NCBI RefSeq assembly: GCF_000150275.1
Contig: NW_002060945.1
Span: 3,309,172 to 3,373,171, forward strand
Length of the DNA stretch: 64,000 nt
Origin: Trichoplax adhaerens
Lineage: Eukaryota > Placozoa > Uniplacotomia > Trichoplacea > Trichoplacidae
Reading direction: 5' to 3'
Shown here: positions 48,666-62,952 of the stretch, one piece after another
How positions within the stretch are numbered: the stretch's first letter is position 1
Layout of the letters: every line of letters begins with the position of its first letter
Translations under genes and position numbers: made by a program
Notes under the pieces: model-generated
The model's input: only the letters and a program-made list of their open reading frames with translations
Database searches by the model: none
What the model was told of the DNA's origin: nothing

Positions 48666-51600
48666 TTAAGCCTTGCAAGTATCTTTAATAAAAGCACCAT
48701 TATGGCTATTTAATAATTCCTTAACAATATCTGTAAGACCTAACTCTACGGACAATTCATATCGTAACTTGATCTCTTTAACAAAGTTGATTACTAAGCG
48801 CATGTTATTGTTTAATGCTGATGATAACGGTTTATCTTTAATGAATTGCAGATATTTCTTGGACAAATCTTGATAAAATGCATTTGATATTGCAAATGCA
48901 GATCGAAAATCTTGAAAGTACTTGAAATTTCCGTTTCTAATCACTTGCTCAAGAATACTGCTACTCCAATCCAAAACATTATGCTTTTTATAAGCTTGTG
49001 CTACAACGAGAGCCTATAAAAATTATGTTACATTAGAAATAGTAGTTAGATGAATAGATTTATTTGAATTTAGTGTTATTTTAAGTATAATACAAGAAAA
49101 GTGAATTTTTAATTTATCTAGCGTATAATGTAGTAGGCTACTAACTTCAATTGCATAATATAATTCTACAACTTTAATACACAATAATTCAGCATGTAAT
49201 TATGCTAAACTTTCTATTACTACGATTAAAAAATTCCTTTAATAAAGGCAGAAAATTTATCTGCACGATAAGTTAATAACAACATCAAAATCTCGCACAA
49301 TCCAAAAATAACTATTTCTTCCACTCTAACATGTAGGTAGAATAATGGAAACTGTATCCCTCGATGGAGTGATAATATGTATGAGTATGCTACACAAACC
49401 TCAAAGAAGTTCTTATGGTTAACCATAAATTTATGAAGTTCGTATTCACTAAGGCCAATTACAGGTATTTCAAATTCCAGTAAACGAATTTGTACATCCA
49501 CTAATCTGGCATTCATTGCACACTGTTGTGCCATACGATAGCATCCCTCCTGTCGTTAGATTATTAGAAGAAAAATCAAATAATGTAAGAATATTAATAT
49601 TATAACCAAATGCTTCTAGTAAATAATGCATACAAACCTTGGAGTATTCTTTAGCTGCATCCGTAAAATACTGAAATGAACACTTTAATTCCTGTTTAGC
49701 ATTAGGCTTATTTTCTGGTGATAGAATTAATGTACAGGGATATATTAGATCGAGCGCAATCCAAATATATAGACAACAAAAAATATTTCACGAGCACCTA
49801 TTCCTTGTCGTTTTAAGGTTCTCAAAATTTTCCTAGCCATTTCTCGTAAAGTATCTCCAATTTCACGATGCATAGAAAATCGTAACGCTGCCATAGAATA
49901 CTTTTCCCGATCTTCAGGGTAATTACGTTTTAAGTACTCTAAAATCACTACTCGAAAATTTTTGGCCTGCGAAACAAATAGAGTAACTATAAATTATCTA
50001 TCCTGTGACCACATCATTTAAGCAACCTCGTATGCAAGTTACAAGTTACTGTATTACCTTATTGGATAATCGACTCATTAATATTTCAAATTGATCAGAT
50101 TGAAGAAGTATATCGATAATATAGCTCATTTCTCTGTAACGACCAATACCAATTAGAAGACGGATCTAGAATGAATTTAAGTATTTAATGTGATAAAACA
50201 AATTCATGCAGTGACACTTTAATCCAATTATATATTCTATTGTTGTTACTGTAAATACCATTCTCTTATACATCTGTAATTGTGATAATTTGTTAGTGCA
50301 TCTCTTCACGACACGCAACACTTTAGCAATGCCATCCATACTGCACGCCGAAGTGTAACAATCATGAGATCGTATCAATAGTTCAACGATAATAGAAATA
50401 TCTACAAGTTGTAGTATATTCAATTTGAATAATTAGAACTTACGAAAGTAACACTTAAAATCATAGTCAATAATGTATTTAAACCTGTCGCGCTAATTTT
50501 ATCATTTCCAATCGTTTCCTTAGCAGTATTAAGTAGATTATTTCCAATAAAACTAGGGTCTCTACAAATTTTCGCAATACTTTGAAACTCTTTAAATGAC
50601 CATTCAGGATTAAAAATATAGGAATGTCTTTCATCAACCACAAATCCTGACAATAATGAAAATACAGAAACAAGAGTGATAGTAAATTGGCATTGACATT
50701 AAAAGCTTCCATCTTAAACCAATCCATTAAATGCATTGTTAATTACCATGGTTCGCGTATGCTTTAATTGTTTCGATAATAAAATCGCTTACAAATTCAG
50801 TTGCCTAATTGATAACAAAGTAGATTAAATACTGAAATAAAGAGTATTTTGCGCTAGCTATATACAGCAGTACACACAATAACTTTACATCTAAATTTAC
50901 CTGATCATTGCTAAGATTAAAGATCCTGACGTATTCGGACGCCAAAGAAAATTTCGATACCAAAGAAGTCATCATAAGCTGCTTCAATAATTCAAGGTTA
51001 TCTTCAGTTGCAACAATCGAATATTCTTTCTTAAGCCCCTATGGTAAATCAAACGGTAGATATAGTGTCCCTTAAGTCAAATACGTATTCAATCCATCTG
51101 ATTTGTTGAACGCACAAATATCTTAACATTGAGTCATGATTTTTACCATAGCAAGCATATAGCGTATCATTATGCGCTCACAACAGTTTCTGCCAGATTC
51201 ACAATGATTAATTAGTTGTCCAATGGTCATAATAATATTTTTATCTTGCTCACTACTGATTATATCATCACTGGTTAGCATTTCTCCATTAATTAAAACA
51301 CCAGTTCTAATTGACAGCTGTTTTTGTTTTAGAATTGGCGACGAATTCAGTAGTTTCTTCATATCTTCTTCAATGCCATCAGGTGATAACTCACCACGGG
51401 CTAAGCTTAAACATGTCTGTCATACCACATTATTTAAATTTAAGAAATTTAAAGAATAAATAAAATTTTTATATATTTAATGGAATATAGAAAAGATGGT
51501 TAATTAACTCTATGCATACCCAGATGACATTCAGATCTTGACTTTCGAAATGGAATAGTCGACATAAGTAGCATGCTTCTCTAATTCTGTTTGCACTCAA

Positions 51601-54600
51601 TAAATGTCCAATAAACGATTCCAGGGCAGTCCTTTCCTAAAATTATGTAAATTTCTTTCAATAACTAACCAAGCAGTGGGCATTAAAATCACGGAAGCGG
51701 TGCTTCTATGTACTACTGCTATAAATTGCGATACATTCCAATCATTATTCCACAGTACATACGCTTTCTCTCTGCAGAAATGTTGCTGATTTGGTCTGTT
51801 TGAATACTATATATTCCTCAATAGGTCGGAAAATATCAATCCGTTCATCAGTAACACAGTTATCAAGAACTGAATTTAATGAATTTATAATCCGTTGGCT
51901 AATATCTAAAACAAATTCAGCTGACAAGCAGTCTCCATTCCTGTCCTAGATAACCATAAATAAATCATAACATAAGCAATCAACGAAGAATAATTTTTAA
52001 GATTTAAAAAGTGGGCCTTAATTCATAAGTTGTAATCAAAGATATACATGAATACGAAAATACCTTCAATTTAGCTGCTATGAGATATTTCCAAGCTTTA
52101 ACAGCTACATCACTAATGATTCTTTGTCTCTGGGCAGCACTTTTTTGTTCGTTTCCAGGTACTTCATTTGAGAATTCAAAAAGCCATTCTATAGATATCG
52201 CCATTAAAATTGCTTGCTCCTTCGGATGTAACCATGATACTTCAGGTAAACTTATGAATTTATAATCGCACTGGCCAATGGCGAAATCCTGTTGAAATAA
52301 TTTTTAGCGTATTACTGCGATAGCGTGTACAAGATACAAATACTGTATGGTACTCATTTACTGTAAAAATTACTAAAAATACCTTAAAGAACTTGCAGAT
52401 AACATTCGATGTACATCCTCGATCTTTTAGGTATAGCCGACTATTCTCCCAAAAAGTTAAACGCGTATCAACAGATAACCAAATATTTGTTTGTGATAAG
52501 TCCAGGATTTCGTATAAGATCTGGAATGAGCACATATTTGAAAAATAAAATCTTAAGACTGTATACAATCATGAAAAATGAAAGAAATAAACGATTACTT
52601 AAGTGATAAAATATTAAATATAACTTACTTCTGCAATAAAAGTGATATCTTTTGAAAAGTCTAATAATTCGGCAAGTTCTCGTGCCTTATCAAACAGCTT
52701 TAACTCAAGGAATTTGTTAATAACACGTTCTGTTTCATTTTTTGAATTAACAATATCGGCAATTCCTGGGACAAGGGCTAATATATCTATATCAACACCG
52801 GCATCCACTATTAAAGTGAAAACCTGGTACATAAATTTATAATCCTGTCCTATTAAAGAATAAAACAAACAAATTATTTTCAAAAGTCTTTTAATGTACT
52901 ATAATTTAATCGCTTTTCTCACCTTCAAATGCTTTGTTATTATTTTCAACTTCAACATCTTTTAATATTCTCAGAAGGAAATGTAGTTCGTATGATGTCT
53001 CACAAAGTTTTAGCATGGTATCAATCATCTGTGAAGCAGTATTCATCATCCAGTCGGTATCACGGATATATTTTTTGTCCATAATATTTTCTTCAGGTAA
53101 TCCTTCTTTGGTTAGACGAGATAATTCGATAAATTCAAGAAAGTAGGAAGTAGAGGCAGTTTCATCACAATCAAAGTAAAATGATTCACAAAATTTTAAG
53201 AAAGCCAAAAAGGGGCAATCAGGGTCGAATATTCGGAAGGCTTTGACGATATAAGGAAAAAATTGCTTTTTTTCCATAGCCGTTAAAAGGATAATGCATA
53301 AATGCTCAGGCTGCCAATCATTTTGTAATACGTCTAAATTAAGTAAATAAGTCAATTAATGAGCAAGATGGCAATCATCTACTACTTTACTAAGAAAATG
53401 CTCCTATAAAATCTCCAATTTTTTTGTGTCTCGCAATTGTAATATTAGATATTAAATTCAAAGGCCTTCTCTAGATTACTTCAAGTTTCATGGAATATGG
53501 TATCAATTTTAAATTGCAGCTGGTATTTTACGCAAAATAGGCTATTAATTACAGTAAAATAATCTCTGCAGGCATAAGTAGAATTAAATTAATGATTAAG
53601 TTTAGTTACCAGAGAAACAAGCACGATCAGATCCAAATAGTTGGCGGTCTATGCTCTGAAATACCCTGTTACCATAGATGGCGTATAGATACGAACAGAT
53701 ACAGTCTACTGAAACGTAGCTATCGTTATAAGATCCAGCGAGAATCGCTAGCAAAGGCCTCTGGTAAAAAATAGCATACGCAAGTAGAGAGCGGTATGGC
53801 ATCCCAGTAGACTGACAATGGAAGACAACTTCGAAGAGGTCATCTGGAGGACTAGCTACGTCGCTATCAGTGTCAAGGACGCCTATATGATATGCAGATT
53901 AAGATGATGTTATCGAATAAGGAAAATTAAACAGTGCCGTAATAGTCTATACTGTACCAGATAGTGGTTGATCGCTTCCTTCAGCCTGCTCTCGAATTAG
54001 CAACTTCTGATCATAATCAGCTGGATTATCGGTCACTTGACCAGATGTGGCCGTATACCAAGCATTGGTAGTCATTGATCCTAACTCTAAGGTATTAGTT
54101 TTTTTAACTCCAATCTTAAAGTAAAAAGGCTGTCTTGGATCGCGGGTATACACTAATTTCCTTTTCCTATCGTGAGCCAAATTACGCTTTTTATGTCTAA
54201 GATGTCTTCCTTTACCTGCTGAATCTTTCCTCTTCAATTCAACAGTTCTTATATTATTTATTGCAAGTAATAGATGCTCTTTTATATTAGAATCGGAAAA
54301 ATACTGCTTAATAATTTTAATCACTTGTAAACTAGGATATTGGCATTGTTGAACAAAGCAAAAGAAAGGTAGCCATTCGTTACAGATGGCACAATCTATT
54401 AGAAATAATGTCGATAACGGAATTTCATGTGCACGACAGAAAGCGACAGCAAGACGCCATTGTTTCATGGCAGCATAAGAAGTACTTTTTTGACCTTCTT
54501 TCTTAATTTTATAACTTATCGCGTTCTCAAGTTCACTTAATACTGAAATTGCTCGGACTTTTCCATTAAATCCAAAGCACGCAAGGAATTGATCAGTAAT

Positions 54601-57600
54601 TCTTGCTTGATCAGATTGCGTTAAATTATCACGTACAAATTTGCCTTTATAACCGTAACTATTATTAGTCATAAAATTATACTTTCTATATGATAATATA
54701 ACCTTAGCAGATTCTATATCGATTCTCAGTTTTCTACTAGAAATGCCCAGCATTTCAGTAAACGCAGCACATGCATAAGCAATTTTATTGTCTTCAAATT
54801 CTTTCATTGCTATTCTGTAAGCCCTTGATGCCGCTTTGGCTAAATGAACTTTTTCCAATTTCAAATTATTGTTGTGAAAAGATGATATAAAAGCTAGAAA
54901 CGCAAACGATGGGCGGCAACTCCGCAAGAAATATGAAAAATCTAGCCTTTCTCGGAAAGCATGTTTCTGTACTAACGGAGGCGATGAAAAATGAGGTATA
55001 TCTCCTAATTGATCGCTTGAGTGCCACACAGAAGCTGCACTTTGAAATGATAATATACGCGCTAAATCGAACGGAGCATTCCCTTGTAATAACTGATACA
55101 TTGTGACATCTTTTGGTTCTTCATGATATGGTATATCTTGTGGATTAAGTACTTTAGATAAGGTAGGATAAGCTACAATACTATCAATTAGTAAGCTTTT
55201 ACTACAAGTATAGCTAGAACTTGTACTGCTTTGAAACGATTCAAGATCAACTAATAGATCATTTATCGCAACAGGTGCATACATGCAAGTTGCTAGGGCC
55301 ATCAAGGGCCGATTACTTTCCAACATGTTCGAAATTGAGGAAGAATTTACGTCTAAGCATAACTCAGCATTAGATAAGCTTGCTGCAAGTAGTAATGATA
55401 AATTATGATTATTTTTGCCAACCTTTCTAAAACTTATTAGAGCATTTAACCAGTTGATAGAAGATTCTTTAACAATTTTTTTAATTTCCAGATCACGAGT
55501 ACCATCAAGATCATAATAATCCAGGTAATGATATAATATATTGGGTAAATTGTTTGCAATACAGTAATTTGCAAAAGATTTATGAAATTCTATCAGTTCT
55601 TTACTCTCTTTATCTTGAAATGGACTTAAAGTACAGAAGAGCCTTCCTACTTTTGTAATACGATAAAGAAGTTGCCTAAAAGCCATTTTATCGCGCTGTC
55701 TATATATTCCAAATGATGCCAACTTATCCATAATAGCATCATAAATCAAGGGAGTACACGCTATGTTATTCCATAATTCTGTCGAAAGTGACCTACCAGC
55801 CAATACATCTATACTTTTGTCAGTATCATTCCTATCTCCAATTGCTATTTCATTTTCAACTTCAAATTGACTATATAATTGCGATATCCATTTTTGTAAT
55901 GTGGATAACATATGATGATCAACATAATACGTCCATTCAGAAGCAATGGATACTGTACGAGCTATATACAAACAAGCAAAAGAAATCGTTTTAGATTAAG
56001 AATAATCAACTGGCGTGCAAGCTAACAGAACGAATGAAATAACTTCTAAGTACCAATATCAGTTTGCAAATTATTTTTTAAGGCACATTCTAATAATATT
56101 TTTTCCTTGTCTTGGTTACTCCATAAAACCATCCATTCTAATGCTGTATTTAGGTAACCGCCAGTCGTGCCATCAAAAATTGGAGTAGAACCATCAAAAT
56201 TCTATAGTACATTAACAATATCCGTGTTAGACAGTAAAGGTAAGCAAGATTGAATTGAATTAATAATATTTCCAGTAAAGCTCTTACATAAACATGAAAA
56301 TATGATTCCTCCTTTAATTCTCCACTATAAGTGGCTATGCGACTATAGATTTCATCATCACTGAAATGTTACAGATACAAGCAAGTAAAAATCCTCATCT
56401 CATTTAAATATGGATAATTAATTCCAATATAGAAATTACTGTAACATTTTTTCAGGGATGATAAAGATTTACTGATTAAATTAGCAAGTTTTTTCCCAAG
56501 TATACTTTCTCAAAATTCGTAGCAAACCTGATGTTGGTAATACCACTAATTGTTTCTTTAGCTTGTTTAAATGATTGAAACGGATAATATTTTTCAACGA
56601 TATGAGCGAATGCGATCAATTGGCCCTCACTCTCTGTTAGCAATCTTCTTTCCGATAACTTTGAAATCTGTAAAATGTATATTTATTGATAAAGTATTAA
56701 TTTCAAGAAGCGTATAGCTAAGATAACACAAATTTAATTCTAGTGAGTAGCATAGAATGCTGCGTTATTTCACGAGCAGACTGTTATCTACTATATGCAG
56801 ACCTACCAAGAAATCACGCAGACTGCGGTCAAGTGTATTCATCATAATATCCTTAAGTTCCCTTCTAGGATTAAACCCCTATGATATGTTTGTTGAATAA
56901 TTACGTGGCGATTTCATAAATTGACTACAGCTGTTATCTTCTTATTACCATATACAACGTACACATACCATATTTGTCAGTACATCCTCAACTTTCTCTA
57001 GATCTTTTAAGAGTAAGAACTCTAGAACGCAAGATCTAACTACGGCTAAGCAGTTTACTAATAGCCCATTTCCCATATTTTGTATTAGAAAAGCTTGAGC
57101 TAAGGGAATATGTCGACTTAAAACAGCGTCTTGCAAGATACCCTATAATATGCATATATCAAAAGTATTTCTGCTAATAAAGATGCTGCACGTTTAAGCA
57201 CTAATTTAATTGTTTAAAATAATTTAAGAATTTAATTGGTAGCCAACATGTATTACCTCTCTATTCATTTTAAGCCATTTTTTCCAAGTTGTACTATCTT
57301 GTTGACCTAACTTGTCGATATTACGTCTGTTACGAATTGCACTGTCTGTGACGTCACTTTTGGTAATAGTTAAGTACGAGCGCAGCGAGACAATACGATC
57401 CGCACATGCAGTAACTGCTGATAACAAATTCCTAATATAAATACAGATAGATTTTAAACTTTTATAACGAAGGGTAAACTAATCCATTAACTAAAGCAAT
57501 ATATTTTAATATAAATTATGCATAATTGTTACACACCTTATTGGCAATTCTTCATCAGTTTTACCAGTCTTGCTGTCACTAAATGCTGTCTCGAAGACCA

Positions 57601-60600
57601 TCATACCGTCACGTATGAGGCCATTTACAAAATCCATGGTTAGTTTTAGTAAATGACGACCAAAGTTCAAGTGATGATCTTGCATACTAGTCTCAATTGC
57701 CTTGATAAGCATATCAACTGCAGTTATAATTTGCTGGTAATCTGTGACACGTTTAGTGTTATGAGATGCAGATGCTGATTCGGTAGAATTAGATAACCAA
57801 TTCTCATCCTTTTGCAAATACGTAAATGCTAGAAATTTGATTTACAATAACACAATATAAGAATTAAAAGTATGCTGAAGCATAGCAGTTATAACGTGAT
57901 ATTTATTATGCTACGTACAGTCTTTCCTATTCTTGAGAAATAGAGTAATAACGTCTAAACGATGATGTTGCAATCCTAATTCTAGCACATAGATTGGAAT
58001 TGAACAATGATCCCAACCATTTAAACGGCTAAGATTCTCTGCCATCACAGGATTGTCATATAGTATCATCTAAATATAACATTTTAGCCCAAAAAAATAT
58101 AAAAATGTTCGAAGGGTTATTCCTAAGTCATAAACAACATTTAGCGCTGTCCTGTATCGCTTTGGTGTCGCAGCAAATGGACAGTAAATGTAGGAAAGGA
58201 AAGCATAATGTTAAGTAAAATTTATAAGCCTCGACTTACACTACTACGCAAGAATGAGATAATAATTTACTTAAATACCTTTATACAATAACAGATAGAT
58301 TAACATCTTACATTATTAATAATTTCTTCTTTGGTGACAGAAAAAGCAGGAACAGCAAGAGCATTACTTAATAATAGGCAGTAGGAATGATCATGGCTAA
58401 AAGTCTTGCTGACGTAGGTCCATTCAGTCAAGCTAAAGTAAATTACATTATAGTAAGTATTTGCCAATGTAGGAAATAATCTGTAAGTTTTCCATGACTG
58501 AAATACGAGTACCTTTGTAAGCGGTGAGATCTTGTTGAGAAATCGTATAAACAAATCGTTCCATAATTGTTTTCTTCATTGGCACCTGCTGACGTTGAAG
58601 GTACCAGCCATAAAAACACAGACATTTGTGAACAGCGAACATAACGAACAACTACATCGTCATCAATCAAATACGTTGCAGGGAAATAACAGCCGGTATT
58701 AGATTCTTGAATACTAGATTCTAGAATTATCAATATTATGCGCACTCAGTAAAACTTGCAACAGTATAATAAAATATATATTAACCATGAATCATTTTGA
58801 CACATGAACTATTATTAAATACTTATAATATAGCTAACGTCAAAATAAAGCAATCTTACCCTTATTTGAGCTATCGGAAAAACATGATTGTGAAGACGTC
58901 GATGATGCTCTACTTCTAGTATCAAAGCCAGAAATGAAGACCTCTGTATTTTTAAAATGTGATGACATAGAAAATTGTTCATAATTCTGAAGCAAAACAT
59001 TGCAATCCCATTCAGCTTCAGTTTGAAAGTTTATTCGCCGAAACCAGGCTTCATCATCAGCAGCTAGCAAGATTTTCCTTGTTCTTTTAGCTCGTTTATT
59101 TACGTGAGGTTTAGATACATCATAATTACGTAGATGTTTCACCCGATCTGAAATTTGTGCTAATTGTGATCTCCATAATACATCACCAGTTACAGACCCT
59201 CGATTTAACGTGTCATCCTCATCAAACGCCAAGTTGTCAGCTGCATCATCATAATTGTTACATGTTATCAAATGATTTGGAAATCGCATAAAATAATCAT
59301 CGAAATTGATCTTGTAGAAATCATTTGTTTCGGTAATCAATACACAGTGAACTAATTCGTAGGCTGTCACATCAAAGGCATTAAACTTTTGTCTGCAAGA
59401 GTCCATATTGATACGACCTATAAAATTAAACGTAAAACAAGTATCTCCGTTAGTAGAGTATGTAACAGTAATGTAAGTTGCATATGATTAATAATTAATA
59501 GACCGCATGTAATACTTAAAGCATAAATTCAAGTTTATAAGTAACTGATGAAATGCTATATTAATGCCTGTAGCGATAGGAGTCTAATAAAATAATGTTT
59601 GCTCGTTACTGCATAAGCCAGAAAAATTCTAGCTGTACGAAAGAGCATATTTATGCTTGCCATAACAACTAGTAGTAAATTACGGTACAGCTTTTAACAA
59701 TAGCAGTGATACGAAATCTGTACGTCCATCTACTTTACTCCAGTTCATCCTTTATGCTACCATATCAAACAGAATCAATTTCACCCGGTAACGATACGGA
59801 TAAACAAAACAAACTTGTCATAGCGCGATATACTGTCCTACCTGAATTAGTAGAGATATATTTTGGAGCATCCACAACGCCTATACATTTACCACTGTGC
59901 TCACTTAAAATGACTGCGATCATATAATTAAGGTTATGTAACATTATTGCATATATGTCTAAAATGGATTACTTATAGTACCTATTTAGTTAATTAAAAT
60001 TTTATTAGCTAAAAGGGCAATTGTTTATAAAACTTTATCAACTCTCTAATAACTTTGCAATTGATTTCATTTTATTTTAATAGGATACATATGCAACCAT
60101 ACTGAAAAAGAAGGAATATTAGGCCTAGTTGTACTTTTCCACTGACGTAACCATAACCGTCATCGTCAGTCAGCTTTTTGCCCAAATTCATAAATGTAGT
60201 TAGATCAACTACATAACAAATTTTTAACTTGTCAGAATCAAACTTGAAGCCAACAATAAAGGTGTTATCAATCATCATAACAATCCTGTCAAGAGTCGAT
60301 GATAATATATTCCATTTAGCAATATTGCTGATATCAGCCTCGTATATTGTAGATAATAACTTGTTTTCTAATAATTCTTCTGGTCGGATTGCAGCAACCA
60401 TATTAGGATGTAAATTATGTTGTTGGTCATATTGTAAGCAATAAACTTGCAGTACGTATTGGTTGTTAAAGACTACTAACGCCCCTTCTGTAGAATTTTC
60501 GCCGAAACTTTCATCTATTACACTGTAATCTCCATCTATTTGGTTGTAGTTTCGTTTTAATATCCATGAGAAGCTGTAATGAGAAAAAAATATTATAACT

Positions 60601-62146
60601 CGATTAAAAAACATGACCTCTGATACCTACGAAAACTAAGATAGCTTTGTGGTTACAGCATTCCTCCGTTGTACGAGCAATTATAATGATCATTAATTAC
60701 TCATAATAGGATCGCTTATCATCCTCTCCATTTACGTATGTAGCTTTTACAGTACAGTATGCTGGACGCAGTACCCTATTGACTAATTGCTTTTACAGGA
60801 AATACAATAATGGAGTTAAATAACAAAGGACTGACGCCATTTTGAAATCTAACTAACTAACAATCTGCAAAGTATTTCTGTATTCTACCATCCATAATCA
60901 GTAGCCTTACACCATAAAATCAATTCGTTGCTCCAGCTTTTAGTTTACTATTTTTGACTGCCTCCATACTGCACCCGGTAGTAGTTTATTAAGGTTTGCC
61001 AATCAAAGATATTAGCCATGAACTGCTCGTTTGAAGGTGATTAGAAAGACTTGCCTAATGTAGTATCATACAAGCTACTTACTTGATAGACCTTATTGTT
61101 ACTATCATCTCATATCATCTTTACATGATCCAGGTACAAATACAGTATTAATGGTGGTTAGTATAAAATCGCAGTAAAGTATTCCTATTTCATTCTACTG
61201 TATTTGTATGCTCCTATTTGTAGAACGTATATCTTCTTAAGACAGCACACGTATATCACAAACACGGACTAGTTAGGTAGGATTTAGCATTTTATGACAC
61301 CTCAATTCTACAGAGTCAATATGAGAAGATTAAGCTGTTTTCTGGGCTATTACAATTTCATACTACTAAACTCGTATGCTCCTAAATGTATTACAGAGTC
61401 AATAATAAGATGAAGCCGTATCCTTGGCTACTACAATTTCATTCTACTTTCGTTGTATGCTCCTACTGTATTTGCAGTATATGCAATTAAATACAGAGTA
61501 CTCATTTATCACCATAGAGATATGGCAATCGATATGGACTACCTGTACTACTAGGTACGATTTAATATTCTACGTATGATATTCATTTTACAGAATCAAT
61601 TATATGACTCTAATCAAGCTATTTCCTGAGCTACCACTATATCATGTATCCTCATTGGTATGATCCTTGTACAAGGATTGACTGTAGTAAGCATCAAATC
61701 ACCATTTTCTAGAATATCGATAGACTGTAATGGGACAACCATAATTGATACAACTGTCAACCTAATGTACTGAATGCTCGCAAATGCATGATTTTGGTCT
61801 ATCTACGTGCTTACAAAAATATGAATCCTATTTTAATGGCAGATCAATATCCAATAGATGAAAAGTCTCAATTAAAATGAGGAATAGCGTAAGATATCAA
61901 AATGCAAGGCAGTCTAATCGGCCATCCTTGCCAGTATAAAGAAGGAAGGAAGTAAATGCTCAATGACACATACCATTGAACGCCTTGGAGTAGGCAACTC
62001 CATTGACCACTACGAATATTGCAAACTTTCAGATGGCCATGGCCAGTTAACAAAGCAATATAAGTAAACGTTGGGCATACACAAGCATCCACAACTTCTT
62101 CAATGGATTGATAATTGGCTAAAGAGCGAAATTTTACAACAAACAT
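48666..62146 (-). CDS. SPG11: Spatacsin
   Basis: Large lysosome-associated scaffold that works with spastizin and AP-5 in lysosome reformation and sorting. More than 20 exons follow spatacsin from end to end. N-terminal beta-propeller: ATG 62146 exon (MFVVKFRSLANYQ, ALLTGHGHLKVCNIRSGQW); EGALVVFNNQYVLQVYCL (60140-60570); probable exon LFCLSVSLPGEID (59770-59925); 58850-59406; MSVFLWLVPSTSA; SYCLLLSNALAVPAFSVTKEE; and NGWDHCSIPIYVLELGL (57920-58070). Then alpha-solenoid, including one very large exon (about 53950-55970) with PRLMALATCMYAP-type (RPLMALATCMYAP), PHFSSPPLVQKHAFRERLDF and SCRPSFAFLAFI blocks. C-terminal spatacsin domain: EMSYIIDILLQ, YSMAALRFSMHREIG, QIRLLEFEIPVIGL, and VLDWSSSILEQVIRNGNFKY to the end NSHNGAFIKDTCKA, stop 48668-48666. 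No internal stop breaks the main exons. Exact borders of several middle exons (56.0-57.0 kb, 51-52 kb) were not all fixed. Confidence 0.92.
61300..61660. repeat. Degenerate 85-130-bp tandem repeat in SPG11 intron 1
   Basis: Repeated blocks of TACAGAGTCAATA, a Gly/Cys-codon-like TGGGCTA or TTGGCTA, CTACAATTTCAT(A/T)CTACT and CGTATGCTCCTA recur at about 61310, 61390 and 61580, with an earlier relative near 61190 (TTTCATTCTACTGTATTTGTATGCTCCTA-like). Copies are well diverged. The intron spans about 60.6-61.97 kb. Confidence 0.65.
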
Positions 62147-62229
62147 GACGGAAAATATGAAGAGGATCCAACTGGCAGCGATGGACTAGCCAGCTAGAAA
62201 TAGTGATAGGGGACAGTAATAGCCTCTAA

Positions 62230-62237
62230 TGACGTCA
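62230..62237. promoter_or_regulatory. CRE (ATF/CREB site), proximal to SPG11
   Basis: Perfect TGACGTCA palindrome 84 bases upstream of the SPG11 start codon; consensus for bZIP dimers of the CREB/ATF family. Confidence 0.6.
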
Positions 62238-62284
62238 ACAACGTATTGGCGTCTCAACTGTAGTATGGCTTCAACCTTTTATTG

Positions 62285-62292
62285 TGACGTCA
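62285..62292. promoter_or_regulatory. CRE (ATF/CREB site), second copy
   Basis: Second perfect TGACGTCA, 55 bases from the first. Two full 8-base matches in an 806-bp divergent promoter are unlikely by chance in AT-rich DNA. Confidence 0.6.
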
Positions 62293-62952
62293 TCCGTCTA
62301 AAATCGACGTGTTGATAGTGTTGAATTCATGACTGTGAAAGCCATACTAACGCTATGTAGACTCTGTGTGTGGACATAGTGGGACAAGTTGTCAGTCACA
62401 CCGAGCCAATATTGACATCAGCAACGCGTCGATAGTGCACTGTTTAATTTATGACTCTTCAACGCATAATAATACTATTAGAGACGGTGTTGATAGGCAA
62501 TCCCAAAGGGATAAATCGATACGGGGTTAGGCTAGCCAGCCAGTCAGAGGAGTGAACATTTACATCAATATCACCATTGGCCAAGACAGTATTTAGTTCA
62601 AGATTGTCAATTCTATAATAGTATAATTTCACTTTGTAGCATAGACACCTATACTAGTAATAGACAGGTATGGAATTGCAGTAAGAAGTAAGAAAATAAA
62701 CGCTAAACAACAGTGGCTGAGGAAAATCTCATGATGCAAACTACCTGGTACCAGTACCCTTGCGGACCACAAACAGACAGACAGACGCCGCATGAGGACA
62801 TTCATAACTCATAAACGTGCCACTCCGGCTGACCGGCTGCTCATTGTGCAGCTGTAAATTGCAAGAGCTCCCCCACTCGTCGCTGGAGTTTGCAAATACG
62901 GAGCTAGTGTTATTGCTGTTAGACGTAGACCATCTCAGAACGAAAGAAAAAG

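Larger units (their letters stand above)
62147..62952. promoter_or_regulatory. Bidirectional SPG11/TSFM promoter region
   Basis: An 806-bp spacer between divergent start codons. It carries two perfect CRE palindromes, a short GACA microsatellite (about 62773-62786), and a locally higher GC content near 62750-62900, next to TSFM. No TATA box was picked out. Confidence 0.6.

Noticed and set aside
57351-57360. TGACGTCA as a further CRE
   Set aside because: It falls within an SPG11 coding exon, far from any start site.
61868-62146. Separate small gene upstream of SPG11
   Set aside because: At first it looked out of order for spatacsin, but it aligns with the N-terminal strand pattern of SPG11 and precedes the next exon correctly, so it is taken as exon 1.
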